A program made the position numbers and the translations under genes. 64,000 nucleotides of DNA from Streptococcus cristatus AS 1.3089. GTDB lineage: Bacteria > Bacillota > Bacilli > Lactobacillales > Streptococcaceae. This document shows, in pieces, positions 33,581-41,731 of this stretch. Under the pieces are notes generated by a model that saw only the letters and a list, made by a program, of their open reading frames with translations, was not told the DNA's origin and did not search any database. The stretch spans positions 627,501 through 691,500 of the forward strand of contig NC_021175.1 of NCBI RefSeq assembly GCF_000385925.1, in the 5' to 3' direction. How positions within the stretch are numbered: position 1 is the stretch's first letter; each line of letters begins with the position of its first letter.

Positions 33581-34189
33581 TTACAAATTTTCCCAGTCAA
33601 AGTTTTCTGCTTCTTGTTGAAGAAGTGCTTGGGCGCTTGATAATTTTTCTGTAATTTTAACAAACAGACGGAAGTCGTCAAAAAGAGCGTCTAATTTTTG
33701 AATGGTTTCAAGGTCAATCAAGTCCCCATTTTTATCAAAGGCTTGAAGTGAGTGAGAAAGTAGGAATTCAGAGCTTGGCATAACAGAAGCCTTGAGCTCT
33801 GGAGAATCCAAAATTTGACGGAGTTGCAGTTGGGCACGAGACGATCCTAGTGTTCCATAAGAAGCCCCTGTAATCATCACTGGTTTTCTAAGTAAAGGGT
33901 AGATACCGTAAGACAACCAAGCCAAGGCGCTCATGAGAGCAGCTGGGATGGAGTGGTCATATTCAGGTGTTCCGATGATGACACCATCCGCTGCTTCAAT
34001 TTTCGCAGCGATTTCTTTAACGATTTCTGGCACTTGCATATCTGCCGGTTTGTTGAAAATAGGAATATCCTTGATTTCAATCAACTCGATTTCCGCTTTA
34101 TCAGCGAAATGCTTTTGCATGTATTGAAGGAGTTGGCGGTTGGTTGATTTCTTTGAATTTGTACCAACTAGACCGATGAATTTTAACAT
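33581..34189 (-). CDS. NAD(P)H-dependent FMN reductase, single domain
   Basis: A 202-residue flavodoxin-fold reductase related to the N-terminal part of its downstream neighbour (GLVGTNSKKSTNR, GVIIGTPEYDHSIPAALM, MITGASYGTLGSSRAQLQ). It lacks the PAS-like part and the flavinylation tail. ATG 34189 (MLKFIGLVG) is chosen since AAAGGA is just upstream; the frame continues to 34288 without a site. It is the middle gene of apbE-reductase-reductase, with gaps of 19 and 22 bp. It may deliver reduced FMN or electrons to the tagged reductase. Confidence 0.88.
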   Translation of the reverse strand: MLKFIGLVGTNSKKSTNRQLLQYMQKHFADKAEIELIEIKDIPIFNKPADMQVPEIVKEIAAKIEAADGVIIGTPEYDHSIPAALMSALAWLSYGIYPLLRKPVMITGASYGTLGSSRAQLQLRQILDSPELKASVMPSSEFLLSHSLQAFDKNGDLIDLETIQKLDALFDDFRLFVKITEKLSSAQALLQQEAENFDWENL

Positions 34190-34208
34190 AGTAGGTTCCT
34201 TTCTGAAT

Positions 34209-35147
34209 TTAGGATAAGATTTCTGGGCTGAGACCAGATGAATAAAAAATTTGATGATTTTCTGTAATAACGAAGGCTTCGATTCCATTTTCTTGCTCGA
34301 CTTTTTCTAAGATAGAAGTAGGACTTTCCCCAAATAAACGGGTTGTCCATATTTCACCATCGACTGATTTTGATGAAACAATCGTGAGACTAGCTAGCTG
34401 ATTGTCGATCGGATAACCTGTGGTGCGGTCAAAAATATGATGATAGACCCTGCCGTCAACTTGCAGTTTTCTTTCATATATCCCTGAGGTCACGACAGAC
34501 TGATCTTGAATGGACAGAAGAGCTAGGTCGTTTCCCCGTGGCAAGCTTGGATTTTGAATGCCAATCCACCAGCAACGATTATTTTTTTCATTTAGACCAA
34601 TGGTTAAGATATTTCCACCAAGATTGATGAGGGCAGAGGTGACACCTTGTCTTCTTAGAAAAGCAGCGATTTTATCTGCGATATAGCCTTTGGCAAGGGC
34701 GCCTAAGTCGATTTTCATGCCTTCCATTGTTAAAAAAACACTGGAGGTAGCTGCATCTAACTCGATACACTCAGGGTCAGTGAGTGCCAGCGCTTGCTTG
34801 ATTTCTTTGGGACTGGGAACTTTCGCATCCGCAAAGCCTATCCGCCAAGTTTGAACCAAGGGACCTAAGGTAATATTGAGATGACTGTCTGGAGCGAGAC
34901 TATGCTTTTTTCCCAACTCAATCAACTCAAACAGATCAGGATGGACGCAAACGGCATGTTTACCAGCAGCGTGATTGATTTTCATGAGCTCAGAGCTGTC
35001 ATCATTTGCACTAAAACGCTTTTCGTACAATCTAAGAAGTGAAAACACTTGATCCAGAAGACTGTCAGCATCTTCATGGAGAATCGAAATAGTAATAGTT
35101 GATCCCATTAAATGGATGGATCTAGACTTAAGATCCACTTTTATCAC
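34209..35147 (-). CDS. apbE: FAD:protein FMN transferase (ApbE)
   Basis: A 312-residue ApbE-family enzyme that moves FMN from FAD onto Ser/Thr of target proteins. Motifs: LMGSTITISI near the N-terminus, DLGALAKGYIADKIA, INLGGNI, TSGIYERK and HIFDRTTGYPID. No signal peptide or lipobox is seen, so it acts in the cytoplasm, unlike exported ApbE lipoproteins; this fits the cytosolic, tag-bearing reductase at the end of the operon. The start is probably GTG 35147 behind AGGGAAGG; ATG 35105 (MGSTIT) would be short. Divergent from nox. Confidence 0.9.
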   Translation of the reverse strand: MIKVDLKSRSIHLMGSTITISILHEDADSLLDQVFSLLRLYEKRFSANDDSSELMKINHAAGKHAVCVHPDLFELIELGKKHSLAPDSHLNITLGPLVQTWRIGFADAKVPSPKEIKQALALTDPECIELDAATSSVFLTMEGMKIDLGALAKGYIADKIAAFLRRQGVTSALINLGGNILTIGLNEKNNRCWWIGIQNPSLPRGNDLALLSIQDQSVVTSGIYERKLQVDGRVYHHIFDRTTGYPIDNQLASLTIVSSKSVDGEIWTTRLFGESPTSILEKVEQENGIEAFVITENHQIFYSSGLSPEILS

Positions 35148-35313
35148 AACCTTCCCTATTAAATTTCCTAATCGTCTCTATTAGTATACCAAAAAGATAC
35201 CGTTTTCACAATTGTAAATATATATTATTTTCAGAAAAATTGAAATTTTTTGCTTAAATTTATGGAGAAATCGAATTTATTTGCCATATTTTTAAAAATT
35301 CTGAGCATATATC

Positions 35314-35343
35314 TTGTAAACGCTAACAGAAACATGATATACT
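35314..35343 (+). promoter_or_regulatory. nox promoter with consensus cre site
   Basis: TTGTAAACGCTAACA (35314-35328) fits the cre consensus WTGNAANCGNWNNCW at every position. The -10 TATACT is at 35338-35343, so the cre covers the -35 region and CcpA would be expected to repress. TTGTAA at 18-bp spacing may serve as the -35. Confidence 0.7.
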
Positions 35344-35380
35344 AGTTTGGTAAATTAAATTTTAAAGGTGGAATTATTCT

Positions 35381-36760
35381 ATGAGTAAAATTGTTGTAGT
35401 TGGTGCTAACCATGCGGGTACTGCATGTATCAACACTATGTTGGATAACTTTGGTCATGAAAATGAAGTCGTTGTATTTGACCAAAACTCAAATATTTCA
35501 TTCCTAGGTTGTGGAATGGCGCTTTGGATCGGTGAGCAAATCGACGGTGCTGAAGGCTTGTTCTACTCTGATAAAGAAAAATTGGAAGCAAAAGGTGCTA
35601 AAGTTTACATGAACTCACCTGTTCTTTCAATCGACTATGACAACAAAGTTGTTACAGCAGAAGTTGAAGGAAAAGAGCACAAAGAATCTTATGATAAATT
35701 GATCTTTGCGACTGGATCTACTCCAATCTTGCCTCCAATCGAAGGTGTTGAAATTGTCAAAGGTAACCGCGAATTCAAGACAACTCTTGAAAATGTTCAA
35801 TTTGTTAAGTTGTACCAAAATGCTGAAGAAGTTATCAACAAACTTGCTGACAAGAGCAAACACCTTGAGCGTATCGCTGTTGTTGGTGGTGGTTACATCG
35901 GTGTTGAGCTTGCTGAAGCCTTTGAACGTCTTGGAAAAGAAGTTGTACTTGTTGACATCGTAGACACTGTGTTGAACGGCTACTACGATAAAGACTTCAC
36001 TCAAATGATGGCGAAGAACTTGGAAGACCATAACATCCGCTTGGCTCTTGGTCAAACAGTTAAAGCAATCCAAGGTGATGGCAAAGTTGAACGCTTGGTA
36101 ACGGACAAAGAAACATTTGATGTGGACATGGTTGTTCTTGCAGTTGGTTTCCGTCCTAACACAGCTCTTGCTGATGGTAAGATTGAACTCTTCCGCAACG
36201 GTGCCTTCCTTGTAGATAAGAAACAAGAAACATCAATCCCAGGTGTTTACGCAGTAGGTGACTGTGCGACTGTTTATGACAACGCTCGTAAAGACACTAG
36301 CTACATCGCACTTGCTTCAAACGCTGTTCGTACTGGTATCGTTGGTGCTTACAACGCTTGTGGACATGAATTGGAAGGAATCGGTGTACAAGGATCAAAC
36401 GGTATCTCAATCTATGGACTTCACATGGTTTCAACTGGTTTGACTCTTGAAAAGGCTAAAGCTGCTGGTTACAACGCAACTGAAACAGGCTTTAACGACC
36501 TTCAAAAACCAGAATTTATGAAACATGACAACCACGAAGTTGCCATCAAGATTGTCTTTGATAAAGACAGCCGTGAAATTCTTGGAGCTCAAATGGTATC
36601 ACGTGATTCTGCTATCAGCATGGGAATCCACATGTTCTCACTTGCTATCCAAGAGCATGTCACAATTGATAAATTGGCATTGACAGACCTATTCTTCTTG
36701 CCACACTTCAACAAACCATACAACTACATCACAATGGCTGCACTTACAGCTGAAAAATAA
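35381..36760 (+). CDS. nox: water-forming NADH oxidase
   Basis: A 459-residue flavoprotein that reduces oxygen to water with NADH, regenerating NAD+ for fermentation and removing oxygen. FAD-binding GANHAG near the N-terminus, redox-active Cys44 in [10 protein letters not shown] (the cysteine-sulfenate of this family), NADH-binding [10 protein letters not shown], the second FAD motif [11 protein letters not shown], and a C-terminal dimerisation domain. It is complete. Codon use is strongly biased, suggesting high expression. It lies next to the flavin-transfer operon and under a cre site. Confidence 0.97.
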   Translation: MSKIVVVGANHAGTACINTMLDNFGHENEVVVFDQNSNISFLGCGMALWIGEQIDGAEGLFYSDKEKLEAKGAKVYMNSPVLSIDYDNKVVTAEVEGKEHKESYDKLIFATGSTPILPPIEGVEIVKGNREFKTTLENVQFVKLYQNAEEVINKLADKSKHLERIAVVGGGYIGVELAEAFERLGKEVVLVDIVDTVLNGYYDKDFTQMMAKNLEDHNIRLALGQTVKAIQGDGKVERLVTDKETFDVDMVVLAVGFRPNTALADGKIELFRNGAFLVDKKQETSIPGVYAVGDCATVYDNARKDTSYIALASNAVRTGIVGAYNACGHELEGIGVQGSNGISIYGLHMVSTGLTLEKAKAAGYNATETGFNDLQKPEFMKHDNHEVAIKIVFDKDSREILGAQMVSRDSAISMGIHMFSLAIQEHVTIDKLALTDLFFLPHFNKPYNYITMAALTAEK

Positions 36761-36766
36761 GACATG

Positions 36767-36791
36767 AAAGTCCCGATGAGGGACTTTTTTT
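36767..36791 (+). terminator. terminator of nox
   Basis: AAAGTCCC-GATGA-GGGACTTT followed by TTTT. Confidence 0.93.
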
Positions 36792-36964
36792 GTTACTTGC
36801 TTTATCAAGTTGAATTGTCAATACAATACAGAATGAGGCATATATATTATATGTTTATCAACTAGTACAATAATTAATAATCATTCTAATGAGTCTTAAA
36901 ATTAGTTCTATTTTAGATTTTTTTGTTATACTAAGATGAAAATAAAATTTTAGAAAGTTGCTAT

Positions 36965-37783
36965 ATGAAGAAAAATATTGTTCTTTTCACTTTTCTCCTT
37001 CTGAGCGCGATTGGCTTGGAATACGAGACACAAGCTTATACCACTGGCAGTATGTCAGGTTCTGGTTATGGAATTGTCGGACTGTCAGCCCTCTTGGCGC
37101 TACTTTATATCATCCCAGCTCTGCTTTTGATTCGCAGTTTGGGTAAAAAATGGCAGACGCCTGCATCTAGCCTAGGTGTAGCTCTGTTGGGTGGTCTTTT
37201 CATTTCTGGCTGGACTTCTGGCTTGGCCAATACCTATATCCACGAGTGGGTCAGCACGAGCTTTCCAAATACCGTGATTAGTTATCTGGAAAATGCCCTC
37301 GCTGCTCCTCTGGTTGAAGAACCGCTCAAGCTCTTAGCAGTTGCCTTCGCTGTCTATCTAGTGCCAGTCAAAAAACTTAAAGGCTTTTTACTATTGGGAA
37401 TTACAGCTGGCATAGGTTTTCAGATTAGTGAGGACTTTTCTTACATCCTTTCTGACCTGCCTGAAGGCTTCTCCTTCACTATCTCTGGTATCTTAGGCCG
37501 TATCACTGGTGGGGTAGCTTCTCACTGGCTCTACACTGCTTTGACCACTATCGGCTTAGCCCTGATGTTCCGATTTGCCAAGGCGCAAAAGGCCTACTTT
37601 AAAGCTGGACTATTTTATTTCTTATCAGCTTTTGTCCTCCATTTCCTATGGAATTCTCCATTGACTTCTATTGAAACGGATATCCCAGTCATCGTTCCTG
37701 CCATGACTGCTGTGGCTGTCTTCATTTTCTACCAAGCTTATCGAACAGCTCACAAGATTGATCAGGAAGACTTGTCAATTTAA
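36965..37783 (+). CDS. PrsW-family intramembrane metalloprotease
   Basis: A 272-residue multi-span protein (about eight helices) of the PrsW/CPBP-like group. Two conserved acidic motifs expected at the active site are present: APLVEEPLKL (EE) and ISEDFSYIL (ED), with a His in GVASHWLYTAL and another in AFVLHFLWN. PrsW in Bacillus cleaves an anti-sigma factor; no sigma/anti-sigma pair is visible here, so the target is unknown. Start ATG 36965 has only a weak AGAAAG site. TATACT is at 36926-36931. Confidence 0.85.
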   Translation: MKKNIVLFTFLLLSAIGLEYETQAYTTGSMSGSGYGIVGLSALLALLYIIPALLLIRSLGKKWQTPASSLGVALLGGLFISGWTSGLANTYIHEWVSTSFPNTVISYLENALAAPLVEEPLKLLAVAFAVYLVPVKKLKGFLLLGITAGIGFQISEDFSYILSDLPEGFSFTISGILGRITGGVASHWLYTALTTIGLALMFRFAKAQKAYFKAGLFYFLSAFVLHFLWNSPLTSIETDIPVIVPAMTAVAVFIFYQAYRTAHKIDQEDLSI

Positions 37784-37789
37784 ACATGT

Positions 37790-37813
37790 AACGACCTTCA
37801 AGGTCGTTTTTTT
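37790..37813 (+). terminator. terminator after the PrsW-type gene
   Basis: AACGACCTT-CA-AGGTCGTT type stem with a very small loop, followed by TTTTT. Confidence 0.88.
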
Positions 37814-37966
37814 ATGGTCAAACCGTATTTTTGGCATTATTTTTAAATCTGATAAAGTTTCTGTTAAAAGTTTTACATTCAAAAGCAAAATGTTCATGGC
37901 TATCGCCTTGTTTCTGGCCTATATTTTGTGCTAAAATGTTGCTATAAGGTCTTTGGGAGAGAAATG

Positions 37967-39520
37967 ATGATAAAACAAAAAGAACAAATTTCTGATACGA
38001 AAAAAGAATTTAATTTTATGTCCAGCTCCATTATTTCCCAAGTGTCCAGGGGGATTCTGGTGGGCATTTTTGCTGGGGTAGTAGTGGGAGCATTTCGTTT
38101 TTTGATTGAGAAAAGTTTCCACTTGATTCAGGCGGCTTATGTGAGGGGCAGGAGCGAGTGGATTTGGCTGGTGGGCTTACTTTTCTTGTATGCTTTTATT
38201 GTCTTTATAAATGCTAGACTGGTGGCTTCGGAAAAGGACATAAAAGGTTCGGGGATTCCGCAAGTTGAGGCCGAGTTGAAAGGCTTGATGTCACTTTCTT
38301 GGTGGAGCATTCTCTGGAAAAAATTTCTAGTCGGTATTTTGGCGATTTCCAGCGGTTTGATGCTGGGGCGTGAAGGTCCGAGTATTCAGTTAGGGGCGAT
38401 GAGCGGCAAAGGTATCTCTAAGTGGTTGAACTTGAGTCCAGTGGAAGAACGGGCCTTGATTGCCAGCGGTGCAGCTGCGGGTTTGGCAGCGGCCTTTAAT
38501 GCACCGATTGCAGGTTTGCTCTTTGTCGTTGAGGAAGTGTACCATCATTTCTCTCGCTTCTTTTGGGTTTCAACCTTGGCGGCAAGTTTGGTGGCAAATT
38601 TCATTTCCCTGTCAATATTCGGCCTGACTCCTGTTTTGGATATGCCGGATAATATTCCTTTCATGGGGTTGGAGCAGTACTGGATTTATATTTTAATGGG
38701 TCTGTTTTTAGGCTTGGCTGGCTTTGTCTATGAAAAAGCAGTCCTCAATATTCATCTGGTTTATGAAGCTCTGGGAAAATTTTTTAGGCTGCCGAAAAAT
38801 TATTATCCGATTTTTGCCTTTGTCTTGATCGTTCCGATTGGTTATTTTCTGCCTCATCTACTGGGCGGTGGGAACCAGCTGATTTTGTCTTTGACGAGTG
38901 CTCATTACACAGTTGGAACCTTGATTCTCTTTTTCTTACTCCGTTTTGTATGGAGCATGATTAGTTATGGCAGTGGCCTTCCTGGTGGTATTTTCCTGCC
39001 CATTCTGGCTTTGGGTTCTTTACTAGGCGCGGCAATTGGAGCTCTCTGTGTAGAAGCTGGTTTCATCACGCAGGAACAATTTCCAATTTTTATCATTTTG
39101 GGAATGAGTGGGTATTTTGGCGCTATTTCCAAAGCTCCATTAACAGCTATGATTCTCGTGACGGAGATGGTGGGAGACATTCGTAACCTAATGCCACTGG
39201 GCTTGGTTACTCTGATGGCTTATATTGCCATGGATCTGCTAAAGGGAGCGCCTGTTTATGAAGCTATGCTTGAAAAAATGCTGCCTCATCGGATTGAAGA
39301 TGACGGTGAGACAACCTTAATTGAAATTCCTGTTTCAGAAAAAATTGCAGGGCGACAAGTGCATGAGTTGGAGTTGCCACACGGCGTTTTAATTACCATG
39401 AATATCCATAAGGGCAAGACTCAGACGGTCAACGGAGCCAGTCGTCTCTACCTAGGAGATACGATTTATGTAGTCGTTAAGAAAACAGAAATTGGCAAAA
39501 TTAAAGATATCTTGCTTTGA
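37967..39520 (+). CDS. clcA: ClC-family chloride/proton antiporter with RCK_C tail
   Basis: A 517-residue membrane protein with the ClC signatures GSGIPQVEAE, GREGPSIQLGA (the gating Glu is present, which points to H+/Cl- exchange rather than a channel), and GSGLPGGIFLPILALG. The last 70 residues form a TrkA-C (RCK_C)-like domain (EIPVSEKIAGRQVHELELP and LGDTIYVVV), suggesting ligand control. ATG 37967 is the best-spaced of two adjacent ATGs behind GGGAGAG. Possible role: acid resistance or anion balance. It stands alone, before the Efe-Tat operon. Confidence 0.93.
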   Translation: MIKQKEQISDTKKEFNFMSSSIISQVSRGILVGIFAGVVVGAFRFLIEKSFHLIQAAYVRGRSEWIWLVGLLFLYAFIVFINARLVASEKDIKGSGIPQVEAELKGLMSLSWWSILWKKFLVGILAISSGLMLGREGPSIQLGAMSGKGISKWLNLSPVEERALIASGAAAGLAAAFNAPIAGLLFVVEEVYHHFSRFFWVSTLAASLVANFISLSIFGLTPVLDMPDNIPFMGLEQYWIYILMGLFLGLAGFVYEKAVLNIHLVYEALGKFFRLPKNYYPIFAFVLIVPIGYFLPHLLGGGNQLILSLTSAHYTVGTLILFFLLRFVWSMISYGSGLPGGIFLPILALGSLLGAAIGALCVEAGFITQEQFPIFIILGMSGYFGAISKAPLTAMILVTEMVGDIRNLMPLGLVTLMAYIAMDLLKGAPVYEAMLEKMLPHRIEDDGETTLIEIPVSEKIAGRQVHELELPHGVLITMNIHKGKTQTVNGASRLYLGDTIYVVVKKTEIGKIKDILL

Positions 39521-39645
39521 AATGCTCATTTTTTACTCAGAAAGGAAAGTTTTATTATAATTATCTGACAATTTATTGAAATATGAGAAATAAATTGTTA
39601 TAATTTATATGAATTCGCCCTTTTAGGGAAAATAAAGGAGTCAAG

Positions 39646-40518
39646 ATGAAAAAACTTGGAATTGTCTTATTGTCAACAGCTATCTTACTGACTGGCTGTG
39701 CTGCTAATCAAAAATCGAATACAAGTGCCAGCAGTTCGGAAGCTAAAACAAGTCTATCGGCCTCTGACCAGAAAGCTTTGGATAAGGCAACAACAGAGTA
39801 TAAGGCTTTTGTACAGAAAGAAATCGATCAATTATTGACGGATACGGAGAAATTCAGAGATACGCTCAAAGAAGGCAAGCTTGACGAAGCCAAGAAAATG
39901 TATCCGCTAATTCGCATGAGCTACGAGCGTTCAGAGCCGATTGCCGAAAGCTTCGGAGAGTCTGATGTGAAAATTGATTTCCGCTTAGCTGACTATGTGG
40001 ATGAAAACAAGACCGAAGAAGGCTGGTCAGGCTTCCACCAAATTGAAAAAATTCTGTGGGAAAGTAACACAACGGCGGGGACAGAGAAATATGCAGATCA
40101 GCTGGTCAATGACATTAAAGAATTAAAGGCTAAAATTGCGACTGTTGAGGTTACGCCAGACATCATGCTGACTGGTGCAGTTGACCTGCTCAACGAAGTA
40201 GCGACCAGCAAGATTACTGGTGAAGAAGAAATCTTTTCCCATACGGATCTATATGATTTCCGTGCCAATATTCAAGGGGCAGAAAAGATTTTTGAACTCT
40301 TTAAACCTTTGATTGAGAAGAAAGATGAAAAACTGGTAAAAAGTATAGAAACTGAGTTCAAGAATGTCAATAGTCTGCTAGACAAGCAGATGACGGACTC
40401 TGAAAATTATAAACTTTATACCGAATTGAGCAAGGAAGATACCAAAGAGCTAGGAGAAGCTGTCACAAAACTGGGCGAACCTCTCTCGCAAATGGGAATC
40501 ATCCTAGATGGGAAGTAA
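39646..40518 (+). CDS. efeO: EfeO/EfeM-type imelysin lipoprotein (M75), iron uptake
   Basis: A 290-residue lipoprotein (lipobox LTGC, Cys18). The mature part is one M75/imelysin domain with the HxxE metal motif in GWSGFHQIEKILW; the N-terminal cupredoxin domain found in E. coli EfeO is absent, so it is the short EfeM type. It should bind ferric or ferrous iron at the membrane surface and hand it to EfeU. First gene of efeO-efeB-efeU-tatC-tatA, all overlapping or adjoining. AAAGGAG ribosome site. Confidence 0.94.
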   Translation: MKKLGIVLLSTAILLTGCAANQKSNTSASSSEAKTSLSASDQKALDKATTEYKAFVQKEIDQLLTDTEKFRDTLKEGKLDEAKKMYPLIRMSYERSEPIAESFGESDVKIDFRLADYVDENKTEEGWSGFHQIEKILWESNTTAGTEKYADQLVNDIKELKAKIATVEVTPDIMLTGAVDLLNEVATSKITGEEEIFSHTDLYDFRANIQGAEKIFELFKPLIEKKDEKLVKSIETEFKNVNSLLDKQMTDSENYKLYTELSKEDTKELGEAVTKLGEPLSQMGIILDGK

Positions 40519-40522
40519 GAAG

Positions 40523-41731
40523 ATGACCAAGGACGAAAAATGGTTTAATAAAAAAATGGATCGTCGGGAATTTCTTAAAAAAGCAGGGATTGGAGGTGCA
40601 GGCTTAGCGCTGGGTGTCTCCAGTGCATCTGCTTTTTTCGCTAATCAAGCGAAGGAAGACAAGAAATTTGCTGACGGTAAGGAAGAAATCAGTTTTTACG
40701 GTGAGCATCAAGCTGGTATCACGACAGCTATGCAGAAGAATATCTATTTTGTCATTCTGGATTTGCATACGACGGATCGGGAGACCGTTATCCAGATGTT
40801 CAAGGACTGGACAGCTTATAGTGAAAAGTTGGTCAATGGAGAGATGGTCAAAAAAGATGGTTCTAATGCTCTCTTGCCTCCTACGGATACTGGAGAAACG
40901 GTCGGCCTCAACCCTTATCGACTGACCTTGACCTTTGGAGTCTCCGCCTCTTTCCTGAAAAAAATGGGCTTGGAGGATAAAAAGCCAAAAGAATTTCGCG
41001 ATATGCCTCCTTTCCCCAAGGAACAACTAAAAGAGAAATATACTGGCGGTGATATTGTCATTCAAGCTTGTGCGGATGATGAACAGGTGGCTTTTCATGC
41101 TGTTCGCAATTTGGTTCGTAAAGCGCGAAATGCTATTACCATGAAATGGAGTCAGGCTGGTTTTGCTGCTATAGGCGATCGTTTGTCTACTCCCCGCAAT
41201 CTATTTGGTTTTAAAGACGGCACGGCCAATGTCACCAAGGAGAAAGATTTTGACAAGGTGGTTTGGTGTGACAGCAAGGACTGGATGAAGGGTGGCTCTT
41301 ATATGGCTGTCCGTCGAATCCAGATGTTTCTTGAGACTTGGGATCGGACCAATTTGCAAGAGCAGGAAAACACCTTTGGTCGTTATAAGGAGAGCGGAGC
41401 GCCCTTTGGCAAGAAGAATGAATTTGATGAGGTAGACTTGGACTTGCTTCCAGTTGATGCACATGTGCGACTGGCCAAAGAAGTGGACAAGCCCCTCTAT
41501 CGCCGTTCCTATTCTTATTCGGATGGGATTGATGAAACAACCGGTCAATTTGATACAGGCCTCCTTTTTATCTCTTTCCAAAAGGATCCCGACAGTTTTA
41601 TCAAGGTGCAGACCAATCTTGGAGCACAGGATAAGATGAATGAATATGTCACCCATGTGGGCAGTGGCCTGTTTGCTTGCTTCGGCGGTGTCAAAAAAGG
41701 AGAATATCTTGGTCAGAAATTATTTGAATAA
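40523..41731 (+). CDS. efeB: EfeB, Tat-exported DyP-type haem peroxidase
   Basis: A 402-residue DyP-type peroxidase with a twin-arginine signal, MDRREFLKKAGIGGAGLAL, followed by ASA. The DyP signature GFKDGTAN is present, along with the proximal His region (DAHVRLAKEVD) and RRSYSYSDG. EfeB oxidises Fe2+ to Fe3+ for EfeU or takes iron from haem. The start ATG 40523 is preferred over 40508, which lies inside efeO; both are in frame. TatC and TatA are encoded in the same operon, which implies a dedicated exporter for this folded haem protein. Haem must come from outside, since these streptococci do not make it. Confidence 0.95.
   Translation: MTKDEKWFNKKMDRREFLKKAGIGGAGLALGVSSASAFFANQAKEDKKFADGKEEISFYGEHQAGITTAMQKNIYFVILDLHTTDRETVIQMFKDWTAYSEKLVNGEMVKKDGSNALLPPTDTGETVGLNPYRLTLTFGVSASFLKKMGLEDKKPKEFRDMPPFPKEQLKEKYTGGDIVIQACADDEQVAFHAVRNLVRKARNAITMKWSQAGFAAIGDRLSTPRNLFGFKDGTANVTKEKDFDKVVWCDSKDWMKGGSYMAVRRIQMFLETWDRTNLQEQENTFGRYKESGAPFGKKNEFDEVDLDLLPVDAHVRLAKEVDKPLYRRSYSYSDGIDETTGQFDTGLLFISFQKDPDSFIKVQTNLGAQDKMNEYVTHVGSGLFACFGGVKKGEYLGQKLFE

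Noticed and set aside
35627..36226. 199-codon minus-strand frame inside nox
   Set aside because: Antisense shadow of a highly expressed, codon-biased gene; no ribosome site, low-complexity F/N/V-rich product.
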